From Salarias fasciatus (Eukaryota; Chordata; Actinopteri; Blenniiformes; Blenniidae): 64,000 nucleotides of DNA. Positions 42,714 to 55,486 of the stretch are shown in pieces. The first letter of the stretch is position 1. Each line of letters begins with the position of its first letter. Both the position numbers and the translations under genes were made by a program. The DNA lies in the NCBI RefSeq assembly GCF_902148845.1, contig NW_021941230.1, positions 13,946,297 to 14,010,296 on the forward strand. The letters run 5' to 3'. The notes under the pieces were generated by a model. It searched no databases and was not told where the DNA came from. It saw only the letters and a list, made by a program, of their open reading frames with translations.

Positions 42714-43160
42714 GCGATTTCCGACTGAGTAGCACTGTTTTAGTTCTGTTTTCCTTCTATGTTCATCTCTGCAAATCATCTTGTGTAGAAGAGCGAGCCG
42801 CTGAGCGAGCGGCGCCGAGAGCTGCAGCTTTTGCAGAAACTGCAAGGTGTGCAAGGAAAAGGTGGAGGCTGTTTGAAGCCGCTTCGTCTGCAGAAGGGAT
42901 GAGAAAACCGGGAGGCAGACAGGAAACGGCGCGCACTGTTCTGGTTTGAAGTGGTTGGTGGTTAATGTCAGCGCAGGCGCCGAGACATCGCACTCTTCTG
43001 CGCAGTGAGTGGCGGCATCAGCCGCTGGGACAGTGCTCAGAGTGTGGCCACTGTAAACGACAGAATATCCCACTGATTCACCAGCAGCGCGACGCCTCGA
43101 GGTGCGGTTGAGTCCCCTCGCGGAGACACCCCCGACTGTTTCAACCACAAGATCAGGGGT

Positions 43161-43193
43161 TCCCGTGTGTGTGTGTGTTTGTGTGTGTGTGTA
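43161..43193. repeat. (GT)n microsatellite
   Basis: Interrupted GT tract in the spacer between the fastkd2 and cd28 3' ends. Confidence 0.85.
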
Positions 43194-43260
43194 GCAGGCA
43201 GAAACGTGTGAGATGTCATTGAGAGCGGAAACAAGCAAAACCACCAAGTGACTGTAGATT

Positions 43261-43266
43261 TTTATT
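43261..43266 (-). terminator. cd28 polyadenylation signal
   Basis: TTTATT on the + strand is AATAAA on the - strand, 71 bases after the cd28 stop codon. Confidence 0.55.
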
Positions 43267-43336
43267 TTTTTTACATCCATTTGGTTTACACAAAAACAGG
43301 CCTGTGGAGGAAAAACTGCTACTGTGGCTGCTGCGC

Positions 43337-44740
43337 TCAGAAGTATCTGGGGATGGGGTTCTGGATTCCTCTCTTCTTCTTGGGGGCTCGCTGGACTCGC
43401 GGTTTGGCGTTCATGTAGTCGTTCTGTAACTCCGTCCTCCTCAGCTTGGTCTGGGAGAAACGGATGGACGTTAGCGGACGGATTTGAGGACCGAGGGAGC
43501 TCGAGCTCAGGCTTTCAGGAGCTTCTTACCCAGCAGACGGACGCCAGCACGGTGACCGCCAGGCCGTAGACGCTCAGGGACACCACCACCAGGATCCAGA
43601 TCCACAGCCACGTCCCGCTTCTCCTCTCTTGTCCGTCTCCTGTAGATCCGTCCTGGTTGCTTCCGCATTGATGTCCTGGAAGAGGCCGCGACAGGAAGGT
43701 GAACACACACACACACATCTTAGATGTGCTGTAACCAGATGTGATGGTTTACCTTCCACCAGCAGCGGCACCACGGCGTCGCTCAGGCTCTTCTTGAGGG
43801 GAGGGGGTGAAATGACGGCGGCCTCGCAGCTGTACCTCACCGGGGTTTTGGACACGGTGACGTTGAAGCCGGCGAACCGGCCCTCCCTGCTCTTGTGCGG
43901 CTTGACGTCGGGGCTGCACTGGGCCGAGCAGTCCTGCTCGCCGGGCTGAACCTGGCAGGTGCAGTTACAGATCCTCTCGTCGCCCCGGAGCAGGTTGAAC
44001 CTCAGGGTCTTCCCGGTCACGCTGGGACACAGGATGAGCGCCGTGCCGCTGCAGCCCGCCTGCGAGGCCGTCTGCACATCTGCAGGAAACCATCATCCTC
44101 CTCCTTGAAAATGTACACTTTTTATACTTTAAATGTGTCTTGCAAGCACTAAGATGAAGAAAAGCGTTTGGTGCGCAGCAGCTCAGTTCATTTGCATTGA
44201 GTTATCACTCCACAGCAGCTCCACCCACACAAGGAATCTATCTGATATCAAGGCCGTCTGAGCGCTTTTCAACCGCCCTTTCATTTCACAGGAAAAACAG
44301 AAATGTGCCATGTGAGCGGCACACGTGAGTCCGCCGCCGGCCTTCAGGCCACGCTGCTCAGGAGCTTCTGAATCTTTGTGTTTCTGCTGTGGAGCGGTTG
44401 CACTTCATCGTTTTCTATACTCCCCTCAGATCAACACACACAGAAGTTATCTGGCAACAGCCCGCCAAACCCAGGAGGTCCTGCTGTGCAGCACAGTTCA
44501 TGATGGCACCGATCTGAAGAGAACTCCAGGATGTGGACTTAAGTCTGACGACTGAAAGAGGCGCTCTCCTCTGGAGAGCTGCTGGCAGTGTGGTGAAGAT
44601 GAGGTCTGCAGCTTACCTTGGAGGGCCCCGATGCTGGGAGACGGAGCGGCGCGAGACGGCCTGCAGCCCAGGACGACCAGCAGCAGCCAGCAGAGCCTCA
44701 TGACCCCGAGTGTGAACCCAAGCCAAAGCTCGCTCTGCAT
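43337..44740 (-). CDS. cd28: CD28-like T-cell co-stimulatory receptor (4 exons)
   Basis: Type I membrane receptor of the CD28/CTLA4 family giving the second activation signal to T cells. Exons in transcript order: 44617-44740, 43753-44079, 43530-43675, 43337-43450: leader, V-type Ig domain, stalk plus transmembrane helix, and tail, as in mammalian CD28. From the first ATG it is 236 aa. The second ATG at 44701 (223 aa) starts directly at a strong signal peptide (MRLCWLLLVVLGC) and seems more likely. The Ig domain ends YSCEAAVISPPPLKK, where mammals have YFCKIEVMYPPPY; only PPP of the B7-binding motif remains. A stalk cysteine (GHQCGS) fits the dimer cysteine of CD28. The tail has DYMNAKP, aligned with human DYMNMTP, which favours CD28 over CTLA4 (YVKM) or ICOS (YMFM). 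PI3K-type YxxM is lost while the Grb2-type YxN remains. Confidence 0.85.
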
Positions 44741-46980
44741 GTCACCTCCACTCGCCGAGCCTCACGCTTATTAAGAAAGAAAACATCCTGTGGCAGGGAG
44801 ACGCCTCCCCTGCTCGGGTTTCCACCCACCGCTGCTGTTTGGCACGTCTCTGCCACTGCCTGTCTCTGTCTCTGTCTCTGCCTCTGTCTCTGCCTCTGCG
44901 TCACGTTGTTTAAATTTGTTACATCATTTCTCTTCAACATTTTCCAGTGTGCATAAATGTGAGTGTGTGCTGAGGTGAGTCACGCCGGCCAGGGAGTTTC
45001 CTCTCCTCGGTGACTTTCACACCATGTTCTCTGAAGAAGTTGTTTTTATCTGCTTGCGTGAGGAATTGGAGCAGCTGTGACAGCTGGAGTGTAGAATCAC
45101 TGCGCCGTCCAGCATTTCTTCCTCTGCACAGCAACTGTCATCAAGCATGCATCGCATTCTTCCCACGGTCTCCTTTGTTGCAGGTGCAGCTTTAAATTGT
45201 AGGACAGTGGGACGATCTGTTACAGAAATGAATCACACATTTTGACGAAAAATTGTGAAATACAGAGGAGTTTGGTCAATTTTTTCCCCCAAATTTAATG
45301 AAGATATATGTTAATACATTCCCCTGCAAGAGGAAAGGTTGGGAAAGACAAGGCTTAAGATCAAAAGATGAGTGTGAGGCAAGCGTTAAAGATTTCAGCT
45401 TTTATTTTCTGGTATTTACATCTAGATGTGTTAAGCAACTCATATTCATATTCTTACTCATATTTTAAATTGTATTTTTCAATTTTTTGTGACAGAAACT
45501 GCACCTTGTAGCGTCGCTGTGCAGTGCAGTGCTGCCACGGTGACAGTACAAGTTTAACTAACTCGCAAATGACGAATGCAACACTTCGGTGATGACCACA
45601 GGTTGCAGGCTTGAGGCAGTTGTTGCAGACACGATGCAAATACCAGGAAATGAAATCTGACATTCGTCTCCATCTTGAACCAAAATGTGTTTAGTGATGA
45701 ACAAAAACTAAGAAATTGGCCTTGTTCCAGCAGTTCTGGAGGAGACCGTCTATGTTACAAATTAAAACCAGTCTCTGCGTTATAATTCTCAGGCAGTTCA
45801 GTGGCTGTCCTGTAAAGGGTTAACAGAAAAAGCGAAACCTGGTTTGGAAAAACTGTTGAAAATCTGTGCATCATGCATTTTCTGTTCTGTTGCACTCTGT
45901 CAATCATTAAACACCGCGCATTCAGACAGTGTTTCTTTAAAGGTGCATTATTACCCATATTTCTAGTTTTTTATCTGCTTTTTTTAAAATGATTTGAGTG
46001 ATTTCTGATTCTGATTTCTGGTGCAGAGGCCAGCCGGTCGTTCACCTTGTGTCCTGAGGACAGACTCACTGAGGCAGCAGCTTTCATTCATGGCAGCTTT
46101 TCATCCACTAGATGGCAGCAAAGCATTAAACCTTTGACCAGCCTGTCTCCACAATGTTGAGCCTGAAAGGCCATAAAAGAGGTGAAAATGTTGCGTTTGT
46201 GCGACAACACATGGTGATAAATTCATGGGATTTGGAAGCAGGGATTATGCTTTTTGTTGAAAAAGGCTGTCTGTAAATCTAACAGGGAAATGAATGGAGG
46301 AGGGGCTGATGGGTGAGTGATGCCTTGTGTCCATATGGATGACAATAATCTCCTAATCTGGAACGTGCCCCATTTGTCTGCAGGCCGTTTTAGGTGAGCA
46401 GCGACAAGAGTCAAACATAACACCTCTATTTTTTTTTAATTGTTATAGTTACTATTATCATTATCATCATCATTTTATTTTATACATATACAAGTTTAAC
46501 TGTAGCTCAAGTTGAAAAACTTCCTCAAAAAATGTGATCATATTTAACCTCCAGTGCGTAAAAGAAATTAAGAAGGATTAGGCAAGGATTAAAATACATG
46601 AGTTATTATTGTTATTGGTAAGAGTAGTAGTAATAAAGATAGAAGTAGTGGTAGTGACAAAGCGATGCAATATGAGTGTGATATTCAGGACAATTTGGCA
46701 AAGCAATTGTGAAACAAAATAATAACAATCCAAAATTGTTGTCTGGATAAAATATTAGTCAGGAATAAATATTTTCACAAAGAAAAAGAGTTTAGAGTGG
46801 GGGAGATATGATTAAAAGGGCAGTATTAACTGGAAAGTGTTTGATGCTTTTGGTTCACGTGCTTCTCGTTACAGTGGAAATAATAGATCCTTAATTAGCG
46901 GATATATTGGGTTCAGGTTACTGTTAATTTACACGAAAATAACATCGAATTAAACTTAAAATGGCTCTTGATATACTGTT
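44741..46980. other. Intergenic region after cd28
   Basis: No gene recognised. It contains a degenerate CTGTCT/CTGCCT hexamer tract (44855-44900), a CTCF-like motif (46105-46118) and AT-rich sequence at 46430-46980. Confidence 0.55.
46105..46118 (+). promoter_or_regulatory. CTCF-like motif (forward)
   Basis: CCACTAGATGGCAG is a close match to the CTCF core, on the + strand. Confidence 0.5.
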
Positions 46981-46989
46981 GAAGCATAA

Positions 46990-48000
46990 ACCTGCGTGAC
47001 TGACAGCACTGCGTGCTAATTTGGCGAAATGCGCAGCGCGATTAACGGATCTTTCATTTGCGCACTTGACGGTGGATGTTGATGCTGCTTTCACGGCCCG
47101 TCGGACACTTTCTCGACGTGTTTGTCTGTCGCTTTCAGACGAGCCGCTGTGTGTCTCTACGTGTTTGACAGTGACTTTACATCCCGTCCAGGCCGCGCAG
47201 AGCCGGTCAAAGTGCGCAGCTCGTCTCTTTCTGTCGTCACTTGGGGGCTCGGTCCCCGGCGCACGGCGCCGTTTCCGGGGGTCCGTGAAGGCGGCGCTGG
47301 ATCCTGGGCTGGACAGGAAGCGGCGGAGCCTCGCAGCGTGTCTCCCCGCAGCTCCGGCCAGAAGAATGGGACAGGGATCCGGACTATGGACGCTATGAGC
47401 ACGGCGAGCAGCGCGTGGGGACATGAGGACACGGAACCGCTAGATTCCTCTTTATAAAACACAATCATCACTATTATCACGAGTTTTCCTTCTTTCTTCA
47501 TCCCCCCTCCGGGCGCAGGGGTATTTATTGGAGAGCAGAGGAGAGGAGCCTCTTTGTCATCCCATTTTCCTGTAAGTGGATTTTCATACGCCGATCTTCT
47601 GTGTTTAAATCTTTTGTCATCTCCTTTTTCTCTCCTATTCATAAAAAAAGAAAAAAAAATCCTGTTCCTAGAGGGAGATGCGAGCCTGAAACCGCCTCTC
47701 TTGTTTGTGTTGTCAGTCCTCTCGTGCGCCCTTTGCGCTGCGTCCTCGGGAAAGGCTCATCCAAAAAAACAAAAAACAAAAACGGGATTTATGTGTGACC
47801 GTGGGCTTGTGCGGGCTGTTCAGCGTTACGTTTGTTTCCCGTGGGGTGTGTGTGTGGAGTGTGTTGCCCCCCTCTCGCCCCCCTGTGCGGCCATTGAGCA
47901 GTCCCTTTTCTTGGGGGGGAGAAAGGGTGTGCGCGTTACGGGGCCGGCTGGGAAAAGAGCCGCAGCTCTCCACCGTGCGGACTAATTGACTGTAAGTCTA
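46990..48000 (+). promoter_or_regulatory. CpG-rich, promoter-like zone
   Basis: The first CpG-dense stretch after cd28 (about 47030-47450 and 47700-47990). Two consensus donors GTAAGT follow it, at 47572 and 47992, which could end alternative non-coding first exons. An acceptor (ctgcatccag) lies at 48090. Together they suggest the 5' end of a + strand gene whose body lies further right. No known first coding exon was recognised, so gene identity is unknown. Confidence 0.35.
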
Positions 48001-48090
48001 TTGTTTGTGGATTTTCATTTATTTTTTTAATTCATCCCTTTATTTTCCTCGCCCTGTGGATCTGTCGTGTTTGTAATTTTCTGCATCCAG

Positions 48091-48167
48091 CGGAACAGAG
48101 ATGTGGAGCCAGTCTCCACCCTGTTCAGCAGGGGGAGGCGATCCGCTCCCGGTAATGGCCGATGATG
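48091..48167 (+). other. Candidate first coding exon, unknown gene
   Basis: After a plausible acceptor, ATG at 48101 opens a frame reading MWSQSPPCSAGGGDPLPVMA and then DDG, up to a weak donor (gtattg) after 48167. An alternative donor at 48151 (gtaatg) would change the phase. I do not recognise the peptide. It may be non-coding. Confidence 0.2.
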
Positions 48168-48659
48168 GTATTGTCGCACTTCTGTTTATACCCTGCTCTT
48201 TAAATCCCGTGTTTTATGTGATTAACGAGCTGTGAGGGGGTGTCGGATCACACGCGTCCTCTCTGCACCTCCTGATCGGCGTTTTCATTCCCTCTTTGTC
48301 GGCTGCGGATTGGACCTCGTCCATCCTCCCTGACCACCGGCTGTCCCCTCAATGCAAAGACTGACGGTGCAGGATGTGACACCTTACTTCAGTGTGACTC
48401 ACGTGATAAGCAGAATTCGTGTTTTATCTCCAGAAGTGTTCAAGTTTGTTCTTGCAGATGAAGTTGACGCCACAGGACGGTGTGTTGAGTCACTCCAGTG
48501 AGCAACAGGATACAGGCCCCGTTCACACCGCGTTTCCAAGTGGAAAAGGGAAAACCTTTGTTTCGTTTCTGAAAACAAATTGTTGGAGATGTCCTAAAAC
48601 GCAGCTTTTCTGGAATGCTGCCATTGTGCAGGTGCACCACGGAGGGAGAATGGAGATGT

Positions 48660-49300
48660 TAAATTGAAGAGGCCCGAGGGCCGAGCCTTGAGGAACCCCG
48701 CACAGGAGGTTTCATCCTCCCCCGCTTTGAAAGCCAGACGTATTCGAACTTGAGCTGGTGGACATCCAACCTGACACCGTCCTTTCTAGAGAGTTAATTT
48801 TTCCCTCCAGCAAAGCCACCCTAAAACATGATGCCTCCTCCGCCGTGCTTCACCATGTCACCGATGTTTGTTTCTGGCAAACTCTGTTTACGTATGAACT
48901 GTTTGTTCCTCAGCCTTAGCTTCATCCGGCTCCAGAGGAGCTTTCAGAATGTGTTTTGGAGTTTGTTTTGGGTTAATTTCAGGCATGCAGTGATGTTTTG
49001 AAGAGACGTTAACTCTTTTGTTGCTCATTTAGCGTCCTCTTCAAGTCAGTTCCAAATGATCTCCAAGTCTGAACGGTTTGGAACGGCTTTTGGAAATTAC
49101 TTTTTTGGTTAATATGGTTTTATCGTTCATATCTCATGATTTGAACTTATATTCCATGGGACTAAGTCGACTTTTATGAATTTTTGGTCGCATTCTGAAC
49201 ATTTAATAGGTCTTTTCTGTGGAGATCGTCTTGTGTTGAGCAAGTTGTGCTTCAGATCTTATGACCTGAAAATGAGGAAGCTTCAAAAGGTTGGGGTGTT
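48660..49300. mobile_element. Dispersed repeat remnants
   Basis: 48668-48720 contains GCCTTGAGGAACCCCGCAC, and 48815-48890 contains CATGATGCCTCCTCCGCCGT plus TTTCTGGCAAACTC. Both phrases recall interspersed repeats widespread in fish and amphibian genomes; the second resembles the stretch at 26580-26830. The family and ends could not be fixed. Confidence 0.35.
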
Positions 49301-52065
49301 TTCTTTTTGCCTGCCTTTAGAAGTTAACACTGGAAAGATAATGGCTCTGCTTTGACCGTGGGGTTCAAAGGTCATTCCCAGGCGAGCTGCTCGCCATGCC
49401 TCCGTCTGCTCGGCCGCCATATGGGCTCAAGTTCTCACCCATTGAGCATTTTCAGCGGTGTTTGCCCTCCTGAGGCCAGGTGAGGACATTTCTTGCCGGA
49501 TCTGTTGAATTCAGGGGCAGACGCAAAAAAACAAACATTTTCTCCGCCTCCCAAAGGGAAAAAAAAAAAAAAAAAAAAACGCCACAAAACAGCCACTTGG
49601 CCCTGCCTTTATTCCCTCTCAGTGGCTTTATAATAGACCGTCTGTGTCCTTAAGGCACGCTTGATTTGCATCAACAAAGCACTAGTCCAACAAAGCACAT
49701 GGCTCCGTGCAGCTACAATACCAGCCGTTGGTTTACAGTGGAGAGTAAACACCAGCCTTCTGCTCGCTCCTCGTCACACAGATGTCCCAGAAAACTTGCA
49801 GCTGGATTCATATTTCACTCGCTTTCTGAAGGATTGGAAAACATCTGGAAGAGGGAAAACAAAAGTGTCTGTGAAGAAATTAATGAGTTTCAGGACATCA
49901 GTGGGATTGCTGTCATTGCAGCGACATTGTGCAAGAAGTCCATGTTTGAATGGTATTTGCATCAGATTTACAGCCACTGAGAAGAGGAATTTTGATGAAA
50001 AACACATCGGGAGACGAGAGGGAGCTCCGTGTTATCGTATTATACAAGACATTTCCTCGGCAGATTTAACAGTCCCAAAGTTACAGGCAGCATTCAGCCA
50101 TAAAACGCTCAGTCATGGCTTGGATTTCTAGCCGAGGAGGTAAAACATGTGTTTGAGAGTAGCGTGTCATCTCTCCGCTCCTGTTTTAAGAGCATATGTA
50201 AGAGATTTTTTTTTTTTTTTCACCGTCAGTTTTCTTTTCTTTGGGGCCATTGAAAAGCGAGCCCAGGGCGAGAGGGAAGGCGATACGTTTTTGGAAGAAA
50301 CATCAGCTCCTCTCCGTATGGAACCAGAAACATGGTTTTCTCATCGGTCCATGCTGAGGAAGAAAAGTAAAAAAACATGTTTTGCCTCCCACCGTCCGTC
50401 CCTCTGCTGCCTTTCATCCTTTTCTCTGCCTGATTTCCCTGAGATGCAGCTGATTAGATGGAAAAAAAAGCAGTTGTCAAAGAAATTTGAGGCTTGAGGA
50501 GTGATCCCCGGAGACGGTGTGTTTTGAAGATGATGGATTCCGGAGCTATTCTTAGTTTGCGTACCGGTCCGTCCGTCCGTCAGCTCTTTATTGGCGCTCT
50601 CGTGCGAGTTGTGAGGGCCTCGTCTCCGACTCCCACCCGAGGCTTCCCTTCCACAAAAGCAGCGAAGACGAGCCCGTGGTCGGGCGGGCGGGTGTAGGTT
50701 TACCCAGGTTGTGTTACAGCCGGGGGGGTGGGTGGGTGGGTGGGTTTGAGGACGGCGCTTCAAACGCACCCTGATGGAGACCCGGAGGGGAGAGGCTAAC
50801 CTGATCTTTCCGTCGCGATCAGAGGAAAGTTCACCGGCTCCTCGATGCCGAGCAAGACGTCCCGTGACCCGGCGAGCCGGTGAAAACGTGGGAGTTGTTG
50901 CGCGGGCGTGTCCCCCTCCTCGTCGGGGGGACACGTGATCCCGGCCTCTATGGGGCCTTGTTCTGGTAACATTTTGCTGACCTTTGATGGCAGCTGCTTC
51001 TGCCATTTGCAAACAAAGACAAATGGCTAACCAGGCAGCCTGTAGCCTGGAAAACCCTCGCTCTTTCACCGCTCTTCCGTTTGGCCTTTTCATATATACT
51101 TATAGAGCCTTATGTCACTGCTCTCAATAGCTGGAAGTCGGCTCTTCTACCCTTTTTTTGTTCAAGATTGATTCCTGAGTTTGATTGTCCGCTCTCGCTG
51201 CGCCGCGGCGAGTCCAGGCTGTTTTCCTCGGTAGCTTCCCTGCTATGTGCTGACGGTGCAACTCCCCTGCAGCCTCGCCGCTCTGCTACGTACCGACGCC
51301 GCCGTCTCCACGGCTGCCCCTCCGCTCTGCCGTGCATTGACCTGTCGCCAGAAAGCTGAAAGCAGCAGCAGCAAGCTTCCAGCATCCATCGTTATTCTCT
51401 GTCTTCATCTCTGTTCGCCTCTTCCCTGGCCTGTTTTCTAACATTCCATCTAATCTGCCATGATACACGTTCAGCCTCTCGTACGTTTCTGCCGTTAATT
51501 GTCCTTTTCTGTCGTCACCTACCCGACTGTACGGTTTGTTTAAGCAGCTTAACCCGGCTGTTAATCACCGAGGCTCCGACAATGGCAGGTGGCTGATTGT
51601 CCCTGTCGGCCCGGACGCCCCCTTCCTCCTCCTGTGCGCTGCTGCAGATGGCCCGTTTTCATTCGGCACGTGACAGGAAATAGAGGGGGGCTCTTTTGAT
51701 CGTCACTCTCCACATAGTTAATCACGCGTCGACACCTGAGACGGCCCCGGCCCGCGGGCCCGGCTTTGTATCTGCGTTTTCACAAAGTTGGATGGTCGCC
51801 TCGTACGCGATCCGGGCGAAAAGGGAACCTCATCCCAGTGGGAATCATTCCCTGAGATTCCAGCGGGTGCGTCAGGTATCGGAGAGGTGATTTATGGTGT
51901 CCCGTTGCTTTTTGTTGGAGTCCAGGGGGGAAGTCACGGGACGGCCGATGGATGGGGACGGCTCGTCTGTGTCGCTCTTTGACTCGGGACGACTCAGAAT
52001 GCTCCCGGCAGAAAGGAGTGTTTCAGAGAGAGGAGCAAGAAGAGCACAAAGTGCCCACTCAGGAG

Positions 52066-52068
<3 letters not shown>

Positions 52069-52101
<33 letters not shown>
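52069..52101. repeat. (CA)n microsatellite
   Basis: Pure CA tract of ~33 bp. Confidence 0.9.
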
Positions 52102-52103
<2 letters not shown>

Positions 52104-52924
52104 ATGCACTCTGGCTGCTGGATAGAAAATATATTATTGACTGGAGGTGATGTACGATCCGTCTGTGGTAAGAATTACGCGTGGACGGGGGGAAAGTGGA
52201 TTTATTCCTTTTCCCCGGGTCGCTTTCACGCGCAATGTTTTACTTTAAATGAAATGGCCGGCCGGTCGGCTGATGTTTGCTTTGCAGCTTTACCCGCTCC
52301 GGTCTGACCGGAGTTCACTCTGTTCCCATGAAACCATAGCAGGCGTGTGCGTGCGCTCCACATGTGTTTGTTTGCCTTCCGCGGGCCTACGATAACGCGC
52401 CGCGACGAGTTTTCTTTATGGAGAAATGAGAGCGTCCCCCCCCTCGCCCTGCTGTGACAGGCCTCCGTTTGGAGCAGCTTGTACAGTTGGCCTCTCACCT
52501 TTGACCTCCGGGCTACACATTCCACTGAAATCCACCAAGGGTCCGGCCTTATTCGCCGCTTGGAGAGCAGCGTTACGACACAATCTGAGCAAATACAGCG
52601 TCTCCTCCGGGAGGGGGGGGGGCCGGGATCAGATTGTGTTCGGGGTGTATTGTTGGAAACACGGTGAAAATGAACCGGCCTTAAAATGTTGACTTTAGGC
52701 AACCGGAGGAACTTCAGGCGTTCACGTGGCGCTCTCAGAATAGTCTGATCAACTTATTTTTTCACGTTCTTTGAGTGTGCATATCTATAAAATGATCTGT
52801 GTGTTGAAAAATGCAGCAAAACCAGTTCGTTTTATAGTTTCTAAGTTAAACCGCGTGACATAAAACTGAAGAAATGAGTGAAACTGTTGTTCTATTGGAT
52901 GTCAGTTGTATTTAGAGTTTCTCT

Positions 52925-52925
<1 letters not shown>

Positions 52926-52965
<40 letters not shown>
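52926..52965. repeat. (CA)n microsatellite
   Basis: Pure CA tract of ~40 bp. Confidence 0.9.
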
Positions 52966-52969
<4 letters not shown>

Positions 52970-53101
52970 TCTGGAGGTGAAACAGGTGTGCCGGTGCATT
53001 ATTGAAGTGTTTCCACTATTTCAAGCGGTTCTGCATGGAGCTGAAGCCACACTACACTACACCCAGTTTTCCCATTAAATATGCACTGCAGCCTACTTCC
53101 A

Positions 53102-53129
53102 CCCCCCCCCCCCCCCCCCCCCCCCCCCC
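53102..53129. repeat. Poly-C tract
   Basis: Run of 28 cytosines; a second run of 22 lies at 53279-53300. i-motif/G-quadruplex potential. Confidence 0.9.
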
Positions 53130-53589
53130 ATCAAATCTCTCATCATGGAAGTTACTGTGAGAAAGCAGTCGATGCCGCGGCGTGCGGGGAGCATGGACTG
53201 ATTAGGTGGAGGCTCATGGGGGAGCGGAGAGGTTTTCGTATCGCGTCATCTGGAAACACTGAGGTCATTCTCGGTGTTCCCCCCCCCCCCCCCCCCCCCC
53301 GCCGCCAGAGTCTGGAAGCTCCTCTTTTTCACAACACTTGGCTGCGGCCGCTGCGTTTACTGTACAGTACAGAGCCGCGCTGGCAGGCTGCTCCACTTTT
53401 CCCCTTTTTGTACGCCGGGGTCCATGTAGGACGGCGGCGCTGCAGTGACCTACAACTGGAAGAGGATCCAGGGAAAACAGCCCAGCTCAAACTGGATTGA
53501 CACATTTTTTTTTTCTCTTTTTTTTTGCCGGCGAATCCCTTGACAGTTACTCAAACCTGCAAGCTTAATCTCACAGAATAGCGCACTGC

Positions 53590-53622
<33 letters not shown>

Positions 53623-55045
53623 GGCGCTTGTGTATCACTGCCTCTTTCCAAATCTCATTGACTAATACCCTGGCGGCGGCGCGCAGGCCTCGGTTCAGCC
53701 AGTCCCGGGGTGAAGTTAGTGGCTGAGTAGCTTGCTAATCTGCCTCTGCTCCGCTGATCTTCACTCTCTAGTGGTTTCTGATTATTTTTCACCCACGTGC
53801 CACGCTGGCCGCCCTCCGCTCGGGGAGCGAATGGCGATCTGCCCCTCGGTTCTGGCGCTGCGGCGGCCGTTTGGGTTCCCGTCATGTTTGGTTTGTCAGC
53901 CTGACCTCTGTGACCCCGCGCTGCTGCTGGCGATCCCTCGGAGAGATTATCAGGACGGATCCGTGTAAATGAGAAGCGAGATTTCTGTCTTTAATCTGCG
54001 ATCAAGCCTTGCTAATGACGGGCTCTGACGGTCGCTGGCGAATGATTATTTTTTACACAGAGACCAAAACCTCATCATGTCGCTCTGCGTGTGTGTGTGT
54101 GTGTGTTGCATTACCAATAAACCCCAGCAGCAGGACCTCCATCGGACCCCGCCGGCCATCGTGGGAACATTCCTGACGCAGCGTTATTCCGTAATTCCCA
54201 CCATGTGTGGCTTTCGCAGCGTGGGGGGGGGGGGGGCTCAGCTCCTGGTAATTGCAGCCAGGCCTCGCCGTGCGAAGGGGAGGAGCTGGAGGAGTTTGTG
54301 AAAGTCGAGGCTGGACGATGAGAACAACGTTTTCCTCCAGATCGGTGTAAAACACACACATTTTTAGATATGCCAATCAATCATTATCGCTGACTCAGCA
54401 GTTTTTCTGATATTTGCTCGTCTCTGAACGGATGACTTGCATTTCTTGTTCAAACCGAGACTGAGTGGATCGTGGATGTGAAAATGGCGCTGCCGGTGCC
54501 TCTGAGTGTTTTTATTGACCTGCTGCAGAGGTCAGGCGGCCCGCCGTGCCGCGGTAAATGCCGCCACATCCCGGAGTTGCGCTGGATTTGATACCAAAGC
54601 GATACTCCGATCGATAGCGGCGCCACTTCCCTTTTGCTGCGAGCCATCAATCAGGCGACTAATGGTTTTACCTCCGTGCCCTTACAAGAATGCTGGGGGT
54701 CACCGCCGGGTCTTATCTTGTTCTGCGAGCAGATTAAAGTGGCGCCGGGCGATGCTGATCGATGGGTCTCTCTGGATTGTGTGCTTCTCTGGGTTCTTCC
54801 TGTTGTTGTCGTCGTCGTCGTCGTCACTGTCGGCGTTCAATCATCCCATCGCATTTCAACAAGATAATTCATTTTGCAGCGGAACATTTGAACTCCAGTA
54901 CGACTCACATGACCTGCAGAGAGCAAACGTGCACAGGGAGAACATGTGCGACGGGTCCCGCCTTCTTGTTTTAACTGTGGGGACGTCCCGGTGCGTCTGA
55001 TTGGTGCTTTATTGAGCTGAAATTGCTCATTGTGAAACTCTTACT

Positions 55046-55147
<102 letters not shown>

Positions 55148-55423
55148 GCACACACACAGTGGCAGTGTGTGCTTCCCCTTCCAACAGTCCTGCCTTTATT
55201 TCCTTTCCTGACATCATCCTCGCTCGGTGCCCTGCCCTCCTTCCCGCTTCCTGCCCCGACGGGAAAACGGCCTCCCCATGGGGGGGGGGGTGAGGGAGGG
55301 GTGGAGGGGAGGGGGGGGGGGGCTGTTAATGGGGGGAAGTGTGGGTGGACAAGGACACACCTGTGTCCACCCACACTGGACCGTGTGTCTGGAAGTGGGG
55401 CACTGATTAAAATAAGCTGTCAA

Positions 55424-55449
55424 CACACACACACACACACACGGGGGTG

Positions 55450-55482
<33 letters not shown>
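55424..55482. repeat. Paired (CA)n and (GT)n tracts
   Basis: A CA tract (~55424-55441) and a GT tract (~55450-55482) only 8 bp apart are inverted repeats and could fold into a hairpin. Confidence 0.85.

Positions 55483-55486
<4 letters not shown>

Noticed and set aside
50341-51093. 250-codon open frame on the - strand
   Set aside because: No domain, proline/arginine-rich GC-driven composition, no splice context; treated as chance.
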